Part shown: in pieces, positions 32,915-41,053 of the stretch | How positions within the stretch are numbered: position 1 is the stretch's first letter | Layout of the letters: each line of letters opens with the position of its first letter | Source: Actinomycetota bacterium | GTDB lineage: Bacteria; Actinomycetota; Thermoleophilia; Gaiellales; Gaiellaceae | Reading direction: 5' to 3' | Length of the DNA: 50,553 bases | Assembly (NCBI GenBank): GCA_013816245.1 | Contig: JACDEU010000016.1 | Span: 1-50,553, forward strand | The notes under the pieces: model-generated | Database searches by the model: none | What the model saw: only the letters and a program-made list of their open reading frames with translations | What the model was told of the DNA's origin: nothing | Made by a program: the position numbers and the translations under genes

Positions 32915-33099
32915 TAGAACCGCCCCGCCTTCGCCCGTTCGACAAAAGCCGCTTCTTTCTCAGCCTCGGAGACGGCGTTCATTGCCGGGAGCGATTGCCG
33001 CTCAGCTCTCGCGATTGAATGCGCATCCGCGCTCGCGGGACCAGTCGCAACGATCTCGCCACTCGCGTCCCTCAAAATTTGTGCAGGCTCTTCGTGCAT
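32914..33099 (-). CDS. Small protein, paralogue of its neighbour
   Basis: 61 residues from ATG 33099, starting MHEEPAQILRDASGEIVATG. The LRDAxGxxVxxG motif also occurs in the protein at 33278-33514, and both have a disordered middle and basic end, suggesting tandem duplication. Unknown function. Confidence 0.5.
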   Translation of the reverse strand: MHEEPAQILRDASGEIVATGPASADAHSIARAERQSLPAMNAVSEAEKEAAFVERAKAGRF

Positions 33100-33277
33100 T
33101 CTCTGCTCCCTTCTGTGAAGTCCGGTACCAACTGGCACCCTGCGAATCAGTGTGCCGACTCGACTGCGATCGGTAGGGCCAGCCTCGACCCCTCTTACCA
33201 CCCGCTCAGCCGTGCACCTGTGCATTCCGGCATGGAAAGAAGGGTGGAGTGCACAGGTGCACGGGTGCAGAGGGTGA

Positions 33278-33514
33278 CTAGTGCTCGCTCCCTAGCCGTC
33301 CGTCGAGCGAAGCGAACGCCTTCTTGTAGTCGGTTTCGAGCGCGGGACGATCAGCCTCTTCCTCAGATTGCGGCTGAGCCGTGCGCCAGGGAGACGCACC
33401 TGCTGCGGTCTGGCCGCTCGACGTCGTCTGCGCGTCCTCGGGAGGAAGATCCCCTTCGTACACCACTCGGCCGTCTGCATCGCGGAGAACGTTTGTCGGC
33501 GGTGGCTCGTTCAT
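33278..33514 (-). CDS. Small protein after terminase, paralogue of the next gene
   Basis: 78 residues: MNEPPPTNVLRDADGRVVYE, then DLPPEDAQ and a polar, probably disordered tail. Its ATG overlaps the TerL stop (ATGA). The N-terminal LRDADGRVVYEGDLPP resembles LRDASGEIVATGPASA in the following gene. Function unknown. Confidence 0.55.
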   Translation of the reverse strand: MNEPPPTNVLRDADGRVVYEGDLPPEDAQTTSSGQTAAGASPWRTAQPQSEEEADRPALETDYKKAFASLDGRLGSEH

Positions 33515-35232
33515 CCGATGCCTCGCTGAGAGAAGGGGGAATCCAACGTGTAGCCGCTCTCGCCTATCGGTTTGTAGCGGTGTCTGGACGCGCCAGTTAC
33601 AGGACCTTCCGGGCGCATCGGGACCACGACATCATCGGACGTCGTCATGCCGCCGTAATGCCCGTGCCGCTGGAGCATAGAGACGTGGCCGACAATGAAT
33701 CTCAGCGCTGACAGGGAGTGATCGAACTCGCCGACCGGCGTATCCGCCCGGCCGAGTCGCTTCTCTGGATACCTCCAAGTCTCCGCTTCCTGCTGCAGGA
33801 ACGTGACGTGGCTCGTGTCGATCAAGAGTCGGTCCCGCTCCGTCAGACCGGAGATGAGTCGAGCCTCTCTCGGAGTATCTTTCTGTGGCTGTGCAGACCA
33901 CGTCGGCTGCCACGGATAGCGCGCAATGAAATCACGAGATGTTTGCTTGCCCTGCACGTCATGCACGCGCGCCTGCACTCTGAAGCCTGGTACTCGTTCC
34001 CGCCAGAACTCTTCGCGTGACCAGCACAGCTCAGCTACCTCGGCACCGGACTTGTTCGCCCGGTAGATCTCATCGAAGACGATGATCGTTCCCTTCTCGA
34101 TCTTCCGATCGCCGAACATGACCTCGTCTTGCGTGACAACTTGCGCCCACAGTGCGGCCGACGGGTTGGTCGAACCCCAATCGACTCCAAACGCAATCGG
34201 GCCAACTTCGGGCAACGGAGTCCATCCGATGAAGCAATGACGCGCGGCAGAGAAGTCCGGCAAGACCATTAGTTCTAGCGACGGCTTCGAGCAAGACATC
34301 TGCGCGTCCCAGTACGAACGCGCCACTTGCTTGAACTTCGCGTGGATCTCTCCGAGAGGGACGTACCCAGCGCTTCGCTTCAACTTGCCAGCGCACTCGT
34401 CAGCGAACGTGCGCGGCTTTCCGTTGCCCCACGTTCCGGACACGACTTTGTCGCAGCCGCATCCCTTGCCGCAGTTAGGGACGTTCGCTGCAGTTTCTGC
34501 AAAGCACCAGGTCAAGACTTCGAAAGCAGTCTCTTCGCCGCGCGCCTTCGCTTGCTCCTGCGCGGTGAGCAACTTGTCCATCCGCGAGCCGCGCCACTTG
34601 CGCGTTGACGTGACGAGATCGAGCGCAGGGATCTCCGTCGTCCCGGCCGACATCGAGCGAGACTCTTCCCACGCGGCGGCGTTCTCGACCGGCAGGAATT
34701 CCAGCTCGTCCACGGCGACGAAGTGAGGGTGCGGGCCGTTGACACTGTTCGGCGTCATCGCGGCGATCTCGAACTTCGAGCCGTTGAGAAACTGTGTGAT
34801 CTTGCGGCGAATCTCGGCGACGAGAGGATGCTTCCGCGCGGCCGTGCCGGACTCGGCCATGAGCAGCTTTTCGGTTAGGTCGCTCGCACGTTGCGCCTGC
34901 TTCTCGATCGAGCCAAGCTGGATCGACTCGTGCCCGGGCAAGAAGCGCGCGAAAAGAAGGTGCAAGAGCGCGGCCAAGTGTGTCTTGCCGCCGTAGCGAC
35001 TCGCGAGCACGATGAAGGCGCGACTGCTGCGCGAGTAGATCAGCCACAGTGCGCGCATCGGCGCGACGTGTCCGGGACAGACGGCGACCCTCGGCATATC
35101 GATCCCGTAAGCGTCGAGCACGAACCGATGCAGCTCGTCTTCGGTCTCGGGAGTCTTCGCGTCGCGATCGAAGCGGGACGTCGACGTCCTGCCGGACAGC
35201 TTCGAGATCCGTCGACGGCCGCCCTCAGTCAT
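33511..35232 (-). CDS. Phage terminase large subunit
   Basis: TerL pumps and cuts phage DNA during packaging. 573 residues from ATG 35232. ATPase half: Walker A-like ASRYGGKT near 77-84 and Walker B FVAVDELEFLP near 171. Nuclease half: IAFGVDWGSTNPSAALWAQ with the first metal Asp and IVFDEIYRANKSGAEVAE near 400, with the final DHSLSALRFIV Asp. A Cys cluster (CGKGCGCD) in the middle could bind zinc. The start overlaps the HTH gene by 8 nt. Confidence 0.85.
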   Translation of the reverse strand: MTEGGRRRISKLSGRTSTSRFDRDAKTPETEDELHRFVLDAYGIDMPRVAVCPGHVAPMRALWLIYSRSSRAFIVLASRYGGKTHLAALLHLLFARFLPGHESIQLGSIEKQAQRASDLTEKLLMAESGTAARKHPLVAEIRRKITQFLNGSKFEIAAMTPNSVNGPHPHFVAVDELEFLPVENAAAWEESRSMSAGTTEIPALDLVTSTRKWRGSRMDKLLTAQEQAKARGEETAFEVLTWCFAETAANVPNCGKGCGCDKVVSGTWGNGKPRTFADECAGKLKRSAGYVPLGEIHAKFKQVARSYWDAQMSCSKPSLELMVLPDFSAARHCFIGWTPLPEVGPIAFGVDWGSTNPSAALWAQVVTQDEVMFGDRKIEKGTIIVFDEIYRANKSGAEVAELCWSREEFWRERVPGFRVQARVHDVQGKQTSRDFIARYPWQPTWSAQPQKDTPREARLISGLTERDRLLIDTSHVTFLQQEAETWRYPEKRLGRADTPVGEFDHSLSALRFIVGHVSMLQRHGHYGGMTTSDDVVVPMRPEGPVTGASRHRYKPIGESGYTLDSPFSQRGIG

Positions 35233-35488
35233 CGATCGAGATCCCCTTGCAGCGCGCCAGCAGGCGGACGTAAGCCCATCCGGCATCGCTCTCGATCGAG
35301 CCGCGGGTCATGAGCCAGCGATCGGTCTCCCGCCACGCGACGCTCGCGGGATGCAGGCCGGTCAAGTCGGACATCTGCACGATCGTCAGACCAAGCCGAC
35401 GTCTTAGCGCCTTACGCTGCGCTGCCGCACCGAGGATCGAGGCAAGCCTCAGACGTGCGTCTACCTCTGCCTCAAGTTCGCTCTCCAT
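35225..35488 (-). CDS. HTH protein, candidate small terminase subunit
   Basis: 87 residues: an N-terminal helix, then an XRE-like helix-turn-helix at about 32-55 (LGLTIVQMSDLTGLHPASVA). It lies directly upstream of TerL with an 8-nt overlap, the usual place of TerS, whose members also recognise DNA by HTH. It could instead be a regulator. Confidence 0.6.
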   Translation of the reverse strand: MESELEAEVDARLRLASILGAAAQRKALRRRLGLTIVQMSDLTGLHPASVAWRETDRWLMTRGSIESDAGWAYVRLLARCKGISIDD

Positions 35489-35930
35489 AGATCAAGCGTA
35501 CTGATCAAAGTGCAATCCCATGCGTATCACGCTGAACGACGCAGCCCTGGCGGCCACAAAGAACCCCTTAGACAAGCCGTTTAGTGTCAGTGCTGGCATA
35601 GACAGACCCCTCCATCCCTGTATCCATGCTCTGCTTAGTCCAGCCCTCCAAGCCCTTGCCCTCGAAGCCCTCGTCCTGCTGGCGATGGTCCTGCCCTACT
35701 GGATGCCGGATCCAGTCTGATCCCGCTTGCCTAAGCCGTTATGGCCTCAGTTTTTGCCCGCACCTTTGCCCACAGGGTTGCCGGGGGGTGCATTTCCTCT
35801 TCGGTTTCAGCTCGTGCGCTAGCGCAGGTACTACCTCAGCCTCAGATTTCCCTCTGGGAAATTTGGGGAAGGGGTGCCAGAGGACTAGGTCATCCTGGAG
35901 GGATTGCAGTGCCTTCGGCACACTGAATGA
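35489..35930. promoter_or_regulatory. Divergent intergenic region of the element with operator-like palindromes
   Basis: These 442 bp separate the minus-strand packaging genes from the plus-strand small-gene operon and must hold both promoters. I see ATTTCCC-TCT-GGGAAAT, a perfect 7-bp inverted repeat at 35846-35862, and the short palindrome GGTACTACC at 35827-35835. A 66-codon frame at 35520 is possible but of poor codon quality. Confidence 0.45.
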
Positions 35931-36254
35931 ATGGCAAAGAGGGAGAGCAAGCAGCAGAGGGGTCAAGACGCTCGCCATTCGTCCGCTCAGGCCGGGGAGG
36001 CTCTGCTGCGGGCGGGTGAGTCGCCTGACGTCTCAGAAGACCAGCTAGCCGCTCTTGGCTCAATTGCTGGCGCATATGCAGCAGGGGAGCCGCACGTCTA
36101 TCGATCGAGCGAGCGGGGAGCTGTCGAGATCGACGCGATGGATCCAGTCTGGCGCGAGCGTGCTGCTAAGGCGGTTGCTGACGGACGACGTCCGGCTAAC
36201 TCACCGCGCGTGGTCGCTCCGCTGCAGCGGGGTCTCGGACGAGGACCGACGTGA
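35931..36254 (+). CDS. Phage-element protein, first of a coupled plus-strand operon
   Basis: 107 residues: MAKRESKQQRGQDARHSSAQ, then VSEDQLAALGSIAGAYAAGE and WRERAAKAVADGRRPANSPR. No family recognised. Its stop overlaps the next start (GTGA), the first of three 4-nt couplings. Confidence 0.58.
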   Translation: MAKRESKQQRGQDARHSSAQAGEALLRAGESPDVSEDQLAALGSIAGAYAAGEPHVYRSSERGAVEIDAMDPVWRERAAKAVADGRRPANSPRVVAPLQRGLGRGPT

Positions 36255-36436
36255 GCAACGTGCTCACCCTCTTGACCCCTGCGGCGAAGTTGAAGTCCGC
36301 GCTGGACGATCTGCGGGACGCCGACCTCGATGCAGAGGAGCGCTTCAACCTTCTCTCGTTCGTTCACGCGATCCACGCGGAGATCGAAGAGGCAGCGAAG
36401 CGTCACGCTGCTCGACTGATCGCTAAGCGCGCATGA
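36251..36436 (+). CDS. Small helical protein, second in the operon
   Basis: 61 residues from GTG 36251, MSNVLTLLTPAAKLKSALDD, predominantly helical with a basic end (RHAARLIAKRA). Unknown. The GTG overlaps the preceding stop and the stop overlaps the next ATG, a strong argument that the frame is real. Confidence 0.55.
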   Translation: MSNVLTLLTPAAKLKSALDDLRDADLDAEERFNLLSFVHAIHAEIEEAAKRHAARLIAKRA

Positions 36437-36915
36437 GCGTCGCCGAGAAAGTTCACACAAGTTCACTGCGCCTAAGCGAGAGCGAGCGCGCCGTTCTGCG
36501 CGATCGCGTTGCGAGAGCGCGGCTGGCCGCTGAAGAAGAGCGGAAGAAGCGGGACGACGCGAAGCTCCCGATCGACAAGTTCTATCCCGAAGACGAGCTG
36601 CTCGCCGCCGTCGTAAGACTCAGCGACGAAGAGCGCGCGGCCCACCTTCGGCGCATTGAGCGCGAAGAGGGAGCGGCTGAGCCTCGTCCTTCTCGAACGA
36701 CGGGCCGACCGCGGGGTGCTGTTGTCAACCCGCAGACTGACGGGAGACTGAAGGTGGATCTTCCCGGCGCGCTCGTCGGCGATGGATCTGAGCCTTGGCA
36801 CGGCACGATCGGCGGCGCCTCGAATCACTGTTGCGCGTGCTCGCGGTGCAGAGAAGTGTGGCGCGCGTACCAGCGCGAGTGGCAGCGCAAGAAGCGAGCA
36901 GCAGAGTCGGCATGA
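36433..36915 (+). CDS. Phage-element protein with C-terminal Cys cluster
   Basis: 160 residues. The N-terminal half is charged helix (LRDRVARARLAAEEERKKRD), then PIDKFYPEDELLAAVVRLSD. The C-terminal NHCCACSRCREVWRAYQREW has a Cys cluster that may bind zinc and a DNA-contacting basic end. Unknown family. ATGA overlaps join it to both neighbours. Confidence 0.58.
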   Translation: MSVAEKVHTSSLRLSESERAVLRDRVARARLAAEEERKKRDDAKLPIDKFYPEDELLAAVVRLSDEERAAHLRRIEREEGAAEPRPSRTTGRPRGAVVNPQTDGRLKVDLPGALVGDGSEPWHGTIGGASNHCCACSRCREVWRAYQREWQRKKRAAESA

Positions 36916-37169
36916 GCGAGCGAACCTGCGCAGGGTGCGGAGTTTCGCTCGATCATCGCCGCGGCGACGCGATGTACTGCTCGAAGTCCTGTCGGGCGAA
37001 GTTACTGAAGCCGAAGAAGCCTTCGAGGACGCTCAAGTGTGCGCTGTGCGAAACGGTCTTCGAGGCAAGGGTGAGTCACGCGCGCTTCTGCACTCCGCGC
37101 TGTCGCGAACGCTGGAACCGCGGTTCCCGCAAGGGAGACGTGTCCGAACCGAAGACGCTGACTACCTGA
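36912..37169 (+). CDS. Double zinc-finger protein, last of the operon
   Basis: 85 residues. Two repeats: CAGCGVSLDHRRGDAMYCSKSC and CALCETVFEARVSHARFCTPRC, each CxxC-(12-13)-CxxxC, as in FCS/MYM-like treble clefs or HNH-associated fingers. Basic linkers between them suggest nucleic acid binding. No nuclease residues (HNH) follow. ATG overlaps the previous stop. Confidence 0.68.
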   Translation: MSERTCAGCGVSLDHRRGDAMYCSKSCRAKLLKPKKPSRTLKCALCETVFEARVSHARFCTPRCRERWNRGSRKGDVSEPKTLTT

Positions 37170-37432
37170 TCCAGAGTTCGAGCGTCTCCTCCGCTCCGCT
37201 GGCGCTGTTGTGGCTGAGCCACACGGGCCACGGCGCTGTTCGGGCATCGCGTCAGGAGCCGCTCAAAGCCCGAGATAGCCGCCGATTCGACGTTCCGGGC
37301 ACTGGCTCCGTTCCAGTGCCTAATGGTTCAGGAGAGCAGGTCTAACGTCGCGGCCTCGTGTCGCTCGTGATCGTCTTCGCAGTAGGTGACTGGGCCGCCG
37401 TTGCCAGGCGCCACGGCGGCGGCCTTCGCGGT

Positions 37433-37786
37433 TCACTCTTCCCTTTCGACCTTCGTTGTCCGCGTCCGCATAGACAGGAATCCGTCCGGCGCGAGGACGA
37501 TCGCCAGAAAGACCAACACACCGAGCACGATGAGAACGGAACTCACCAGCACCACGCCCAGTAAGCCCGTCGTGTCCTCGCGGTAAAGAATGACGAGAGC
37601 CTGGGTTTCGCCCGTGAACGCGAGGAGGACAATCCAGTACGCCCACTTTGAGAGCCGCTCTGAATTAAACGATTGCGCCTGGAACGCGAGCACGATCAAG
37701 ATGACCGGGATGATCTGCGCTGCCGTTGAGTAGAAGCCAAGCCCCTTCACGGGAATTACCTTGCGGGTTAGGTCGGACGTTCGCAC
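37433..37786 (-). CDS. Small membrane protein with three hydrophobic segments
   Basis: 117 residues with hydrophobic helices around IIPVILIVLAFQA, WAYWIVLLAFTGETQALVIL and LLGVVLVSSVLIVLGVLVFL. Holin-like size and topology, but it does not sit with a lysin, so I leave the role open. Possibly cargo. Confidence 0.6.
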   Translation of the reverse strand: MRTSDLTRKVIPVKGLGFYSTAAQIIPVILIVLAFQAQSFNSERLSKWAYWIVLLAFTGETQALVILYREDTTGLLGVVLVSSVLIVLGVLVFLAIVLAPDGFLSMRTRTTKVEREE

Positions 37787-37938
37787 GCAGCGCTGCGGGC
37801 GACGCCAGTCGATGCCATTGTCCTGCCTCTAGACGGGCGACTTGGAGAACGTGCGCGTGGTGCGGCAAGCCCGCCCTCGGCGACGAGTTCTGCTCAACGA
37901 ATTGCTGTAGACGCGCCCACGGCATCAAGATCCCTTAG
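37726..37938 (+). CDS. Possible zinc-finger protein or fragment
   Basis: The last 28 residues, CAWCGKPALGDEFCSTNCCR and RAHGIKIP, form a credible CxxC...CxxxC finger. The upstream residues overlap the membrane gene's start on the other strand and look unlike protein, so only the C-terminal part is likely real. Confidence 0.3.
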   Translation: MSRSQAPSRELPCGLGRTFARSAAGDASRCHCPASRRATWRTCAWCGKPALGDEFCSTNCCRRAHGIKIP

Positions 37939-38129
37939 GTACTGACGTATCCACTAGCGATTGCAGCGGAGCGCTTCCTCTGCTCCTTGGCCGCGTTGCC
38001 AGTCTGATCCGCAAACACCGCGACGTTGAGCTGACCAGCAATCGTCTCTCCGGTCGCTGCCGTGAGAAGAGCTGCTAGCTCTGCGTTCGTGAGCGTGATG
38101 CCGTCCTTGTAGGAATAGGGCCGCGCTTT
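37935..38129 (-). pseudogene. Open-frame fragment of a phage-type protein
   Basis: The minus frame gives PYSYKDGITLTNAELAALLT and AAKEQRKRSAAIASGYVST with good third-position GC, bounded by an upstream TAG and lacking a usable start codon. I read it as the tail of a deleted gene, perhaps a virion protein. It overlaps the zinc-finger frame by 4 bp at its stop. Confidence 0.45.
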
Positions 38130-38393
38130 CTACTCGGAGACCCTGTCAGCCTACTCCCTCGGCGAGTCAGCGCCTACTGCGAAGAGTTCCAGTTCGACGT
38201 GCCACGCGGTGATCCCGGAGACCCCGACCAGCCCGTCCCATCCAGGGCCAAAGGCCCAAGCAGGCGGCTGAGAAAGTCGAAGAGTTCCTCAGCAAGAACT
38301 AGCGCCCGAGCGGCACTGCCGCAAGCGGTGCGGTTCTCGCTGAGGCGCCCGCTCGCCCGCTGATCCTGTGGCGAGTCGGGAGTTGGCACCAAG

Positions 38394-38434
38394 ACTCGCC
38401 GCGTCCGAGTGGTTCGTGCTCGGACGCGGCGAGT
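38394..38434 (-). terminator. Perfect 16-bp hairpin after the SPW gene
   Basis: ACTCGCCGCGTCCGAG (38394-38409) and its exact complement at 38419-38434 with a 9-nt loop. It lies 46 bp beyond the minus-strand SPW gene stop. No T-run follows on the minus strand, but stem strength supports termination. Confidence 0.65.
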
Positions 38435-38479
38435 AGGCCCGCTCCGAGGTCAGCGGTGAGACGAGTTCGCTCTGATGCC

Positions 38480-38854
38480 TCAGGTGCTCTTCGACTCGTC
38501 AGGCACGAACCGGGTCGCCGCGACCAAGAGCAGGCCGCCGATCCCCAGGACAAGGAAGAAGGTCAGTGCCCTCCCGTCCTCGGAGAACCCGAAGATGAAT
38601 GGCGCGACGATCAGCGCCACCGTGAAGACGTAGTCGATCACCCCGTGAACCGCTGGCGGAATCAGCTTGATGATCCCCCTCGACCACGCCGTGGTGGCGG
38701 CCACGATGAGTTCGGCGATACCAGCCACGACGGCCACCGCCGTCGCGGTGTCGTCGTCGAAGCCAAGCACGAAGGGCGCCAGTACGAGCACCACCCCAAA
38801 CACGTAGTCGAGCAGGCCGTGGAGGGCGGGCGAAACCGGTCCCTTGCTCAACAT
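38480..38854 (-). CDS. SPW-repeat membrane protein
   Basis: 124 residues with four hydrophobic helices arranged as two repeats (ALHGLLDYVFGVVLVLAPFV and AVHGVIDYVFTVALIVAPFI). The HGxxDYVFxxxLxxAPFxxGF repeat is the SPW type, though the SPW triplet itself is absent. ATG 38854. Function unknown. It is flanked by two hairpins, so it is a separate unit, probably cargo. Confidence 0.75.
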   Translation of the reverse strand: MLSKGPVSPALHGLLDYVFGVVLVLAPFVLGFDDDTATAVAVVAGIAELIVAATTAWSRGIIKLIPPAVHGVIDYVFTVALIVAPFIFGFSEDGRALTFFLVLGIGGLLLVAATRFVPDESKST

Positions 38855-38912
38855 GGGCCTAACCTTACGCGCGCCAGGCTTCTCAGCGGACTTGGCCGCG
38901 CCTTGAACGAAG

Positions 38913-38939
38913 AAAAGCCGCCTTGTTAAGACGGCTTTT
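38913..38939. terminator. Rho-independent terminator between integrase and SPW gene
   Basis: AAAAGCCG (38913-38920) pairs with CGGCTTTT (38932-38939), with CTT/AAG extending the stem around a short loop; A-run and T-run make it work both ways. It ends the minus-strand integrase operon. Confidence 0.82.
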
Positions 38940-39004
38940 CCCGTGTTACCCGGACGTCTGAGCGACAGAACGTCGCTCAAAACGTAGCGGTGCTTCTGCG
39001 ATCG

Positions 39005-40159
39005 CTAGGCCGCGCCCCACATCCGCGCGCCCGCTTTCGCCGTCTCGTCGGCGAACGTCTGATCCGCGAGGGACACATACTCCTGAGTCATCGCGTAGGA
39101 CGAGTGACCGGCGCGAGTCTGCAGGGCCGACGAGTGGACTCCTGCAGCGGCCGCGTTCGTGAGCGACGTTCTGCGCAAGCCGTGGAAGGGGCGGAAGGAC
39201 GAGGCGTCGATGTCGGCCGCGGCGAGCGCGGTCTTGAAGTGCGCCGAGTACACCATTGCATCGAACGCGGTCCCCTTCCGTGGATTCGGGAAGACCAGCT
39301 CCTCCTCGCCGCCGTACGCACTCCAAGCGCGGTGCTCGAAGAGCGCGTCCGCGATCGATCCGTCAATCGCGATCTTGCGCTTCCCGGCTTCGCTCTTCGG
39401 CGGGCCAACTTGGCCGACGACGCGCGACTCGGAAATTTCAACGTGCGGCGTGACCGGATCCGCGAGTTTGACGCTCTTCCACTTCAGGCCAAGAATTTCC
39501 CCCTTACGGGCGCCGGTCTCGACGGCGAAGAGGAAGATCATGCGCGAGACGATCGCGTCGTCGCGTTTGTCGGCGTCTTCGTCGGCGATGATCGAGTCGA
39601 ACGCGGCGACCATGCGACCGACCTCTGCAGGCGACAGCGGCCGCTCGACGTTCCGGCGTACCTTCGCGCGCCGGACAGACGCGACAGGGTTCGTCGCGAT
39701 CAGGGAGTCGGCAACGGCATCGCGGAAGATGATCGAGAGAACCGCAAGCCGCGAGTTAACAGTCCGACCGGACGATCCCTTCGCCGTCCAGCGTCCCATC
39801 GCTTCGCGGATCTTCGCGGGGGTGACTGCCGAGACCTTCAGCGAGCCAAACTCGGCGACGAGAATGCGAACGATCACGCCGTAGCCTGCTTCGGTTGACT
39901 TCCGGAGCTTCTCTGTCTCGACGTAAGCGGGAAGCCAGCGCTCCGCGTAGGTCTTGAACGTCGTCTTCGTGTCCGCCTTGCGGCGTCCAGAACGCTGCAC
40001 GTCCACGGTGCGCGAGGCGAGAATCTGCTTCGCCTCCGTCTTCGAAGTGCCAGCAGGGAGCGTATCGATCACGCGCTTGCCGCTCCCGTCCCGATAGCGA
40101 ATCCGGAACCGCTTGCCGCGGGTTCCTCTGTACTCGATCAGGCCGCCTGGTCCAGCCAT
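39005..40159 (-). CDS. int: Tyrosine recombinase (integrase)
   Basis: 384 residues. N-terminal arm-binding part (about 8-60), core-binding SAM-like domain (65-160), catalytic domain with R218 (ETGARKGEILGLKW), K255, H326 and R329 (FHGLRRTSL), H352 (GHSS) and nucleophile Y361 (MTQEYVSL). All expected residues are present, so it should be active. It most likely joins the element at the tRNA-Sec 3' end. It is transcribed with the small genes upstream and ends at the 38913-38939 terminator. Confidence 0.93.
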   Translation of the reverse strand: MAGPGGLIEYRGTRGKRFRIRYRDGSGKRVIDTLPAGTSKTEAKQILASRTVDVQRSGRRKADTKTTFKTYAERWLPAYVETEKLRKSTEAGYGVIVRILVAEFGSLKVSAVTPAKIREAMGRWTAKGSSGRTVNSRLAVLSIIFRDAVADSLIATNPVASVRRAKVRRNVERPLSPAEVGRMVAAFDSIIADEDADKRDDAIVSRMIFLFAVETGARKGEILGLKWKSVKLADPVTPHVEISESRVVGQVGPPKSEAGKRKIAIDGSIADALFEHRAWSAYGGEEELVFPNPRKGTAFDAMVYSAHFKTALAAADIDASSFRPFHGLRRTSLTNAAAAGVHSSALQTRAGHSSYAMTQEYVSLADQTFADETAKAGARMWGAA

Positions 40160-40263
40160 TGTCTAACCTCCTGTGCGCGCCCTGCGGCTCATTCCGCGGG
40201 GCGCTCTAATTTTGCCCGCAAAACCAGTCAAGCGGTATCGCTCGATCGAGTGACCTGAGCCGA

Positions 40264-40452
40264 TCATCCGCCACGCTCTTTCTGAGCGACCCACGCTTCC
40301 AAGCTCTCGCGCCGGAACCTGATGTAGCGGCCGACGCGGACGTGCGGGATCTCGTCGGCTCGACAAGCTCTCTGGATCCACGAGACCGGAACGCCGATCA
40401 GCTCTGCAGCCTCTTCGACGTCGAGCAGGCGATCGGGAGCGACCGTGCTCAC
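40264..40452 (-). CDS. Excisionase-like MerR/HTH_17 protein
   Basis: 62 residues: LLDVEEAAELIGVPVSWIQR then RVGRYIRFRRESLEAWVAQ, a winged HTH_17 fold seen in Xis and phage regulators. ATG overlaps the preceding stop (ATGA) and it lies 104 bp before int, so it likely bends DNA for excision. Confidence 0.82.
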   Translation of the reverse strand: MSTVAPDRLLDVEEAAELIGVPVSWIQRACRADEIPHVRVGRYIRFRRESLEAWVAQKERGG

Positions 40453-40733
40453 TTCTCGCCCGTCTTAGCGATCTCTTGCTCGATTGCGAGGCGGGCTTGA
40501 TTCCAGCGGCGCGATCCATGGGAGCGGATCAGACGTTCGCGCTCGGCTTCGTCTCGCAGTCGGCGGATCGTCTGACGGATGGTCTCGCCAGGGAGCGCGA
40601 CCTCGTCGATGCTGACGAGCGCGGGCGGAATCTCCGGAGCGTCCGCGACGAGATCAACTTCGACCTCGGGCGCGACCGGCGCATCGAGGACGAGATCCCG
40701 CTCGTCCGTCTTCGTCTTCGGCGCGGCCGTCAC
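40449..40733 (-). CDS. Small phage-element protein upstream of the excisionase
   Basis: 94 residues from GTG 40733, which overlaps the preceding TGA. First half acidic and disordered (VLDAPVAPEVEVDLVADAPE), second half basic helix (TIRQTIRRLRDEAERERLIR). Unknown family. Confidence 0.55.
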   Translation of the reverse strand: MTAAPKTKTDERDLVLDAPVAPEVEVDLVADAPEIPPALVSIDEVALPGETIRQTIRRLRDEAERERLIRSHGSRRWNQARLAIEQEIAKTGEK

Positions 40734-40960
40734 GATCGATCTTTCGTCAGTCCGAGTCGTGCGCCGCAGCGATCGCACAGCAGGACGTGCGTGAGCCGCT
40801 GACCGTGCTCAGGGCGGCGGACCCAGCAGGACGCTGGCGGCGTGATCAGCCGTCCGCAGCCGCCCGAACCTTTGCGACAGCGTCCGGCGTACCGAGGGGC
40901 GAAGCGTTTCCAGCTCATCGTTTGCCAGCCATTGCCCTGTACGTATTTATTGCCAGCCAT
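40730..40960 (-). CDS. Small zinc-binding protein
   Basis: 76 residues from ATG 40960 or 62 from ATG 40918. Cysteines in GRCRKGSGGCGRLITPPASC and LLCDRCGARL make a ribbon-like zinc site. The longer start lies inside the inverted repeat, so the shorter one may be used. It is coupled to the next gene by GTGA. Confidence 0.58.
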   Translation of the reverse strand: MAGNKYVQGNGWQTMSWKRFAPRYAGRCRKGSGGCGRLITPPASCWVRRPEHGQRLTHVLLCDRCGARLGLTKDRS

Positions 40961-41040
40961 CCATTTATTTGGCTTAGTTGAGCCGAGGATGGCTGGAAGA
41001 AATCCTCAGACCTTCTGAGAATGGATGGCTGGCAATAAAT
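40923..41040. repeat. Inverted-repeat/iteron cluster, candidate replication origin of the element
   Basis: ATTTATTGCCAGCCATCCATT (40945-40965, 21 bp) recurs exactly inverted at 41020-41040. Two more GCCAGCCAT/ATGGCTGG copies lie at 40923 and 40988, giving four in alternating pairs within 118 bp, in a locally AT-rich pocket. It lies beside the RepA-like ATPase gene, as iteron origins do. Confidence 0.55.
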
Positions 41041-41053
41041 GGTGTGCAGGCCA

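Noticed and set aside
38174-38392. Small frames on either strand between the phage fragment and the hairpin
   Set aside because: No start signal, family feature or consistent codon quality.
40923-41040. CRISPR array
   Set aside because: The repeats are few, alternate in direction and lack uniform spacers; no cas genes are present.
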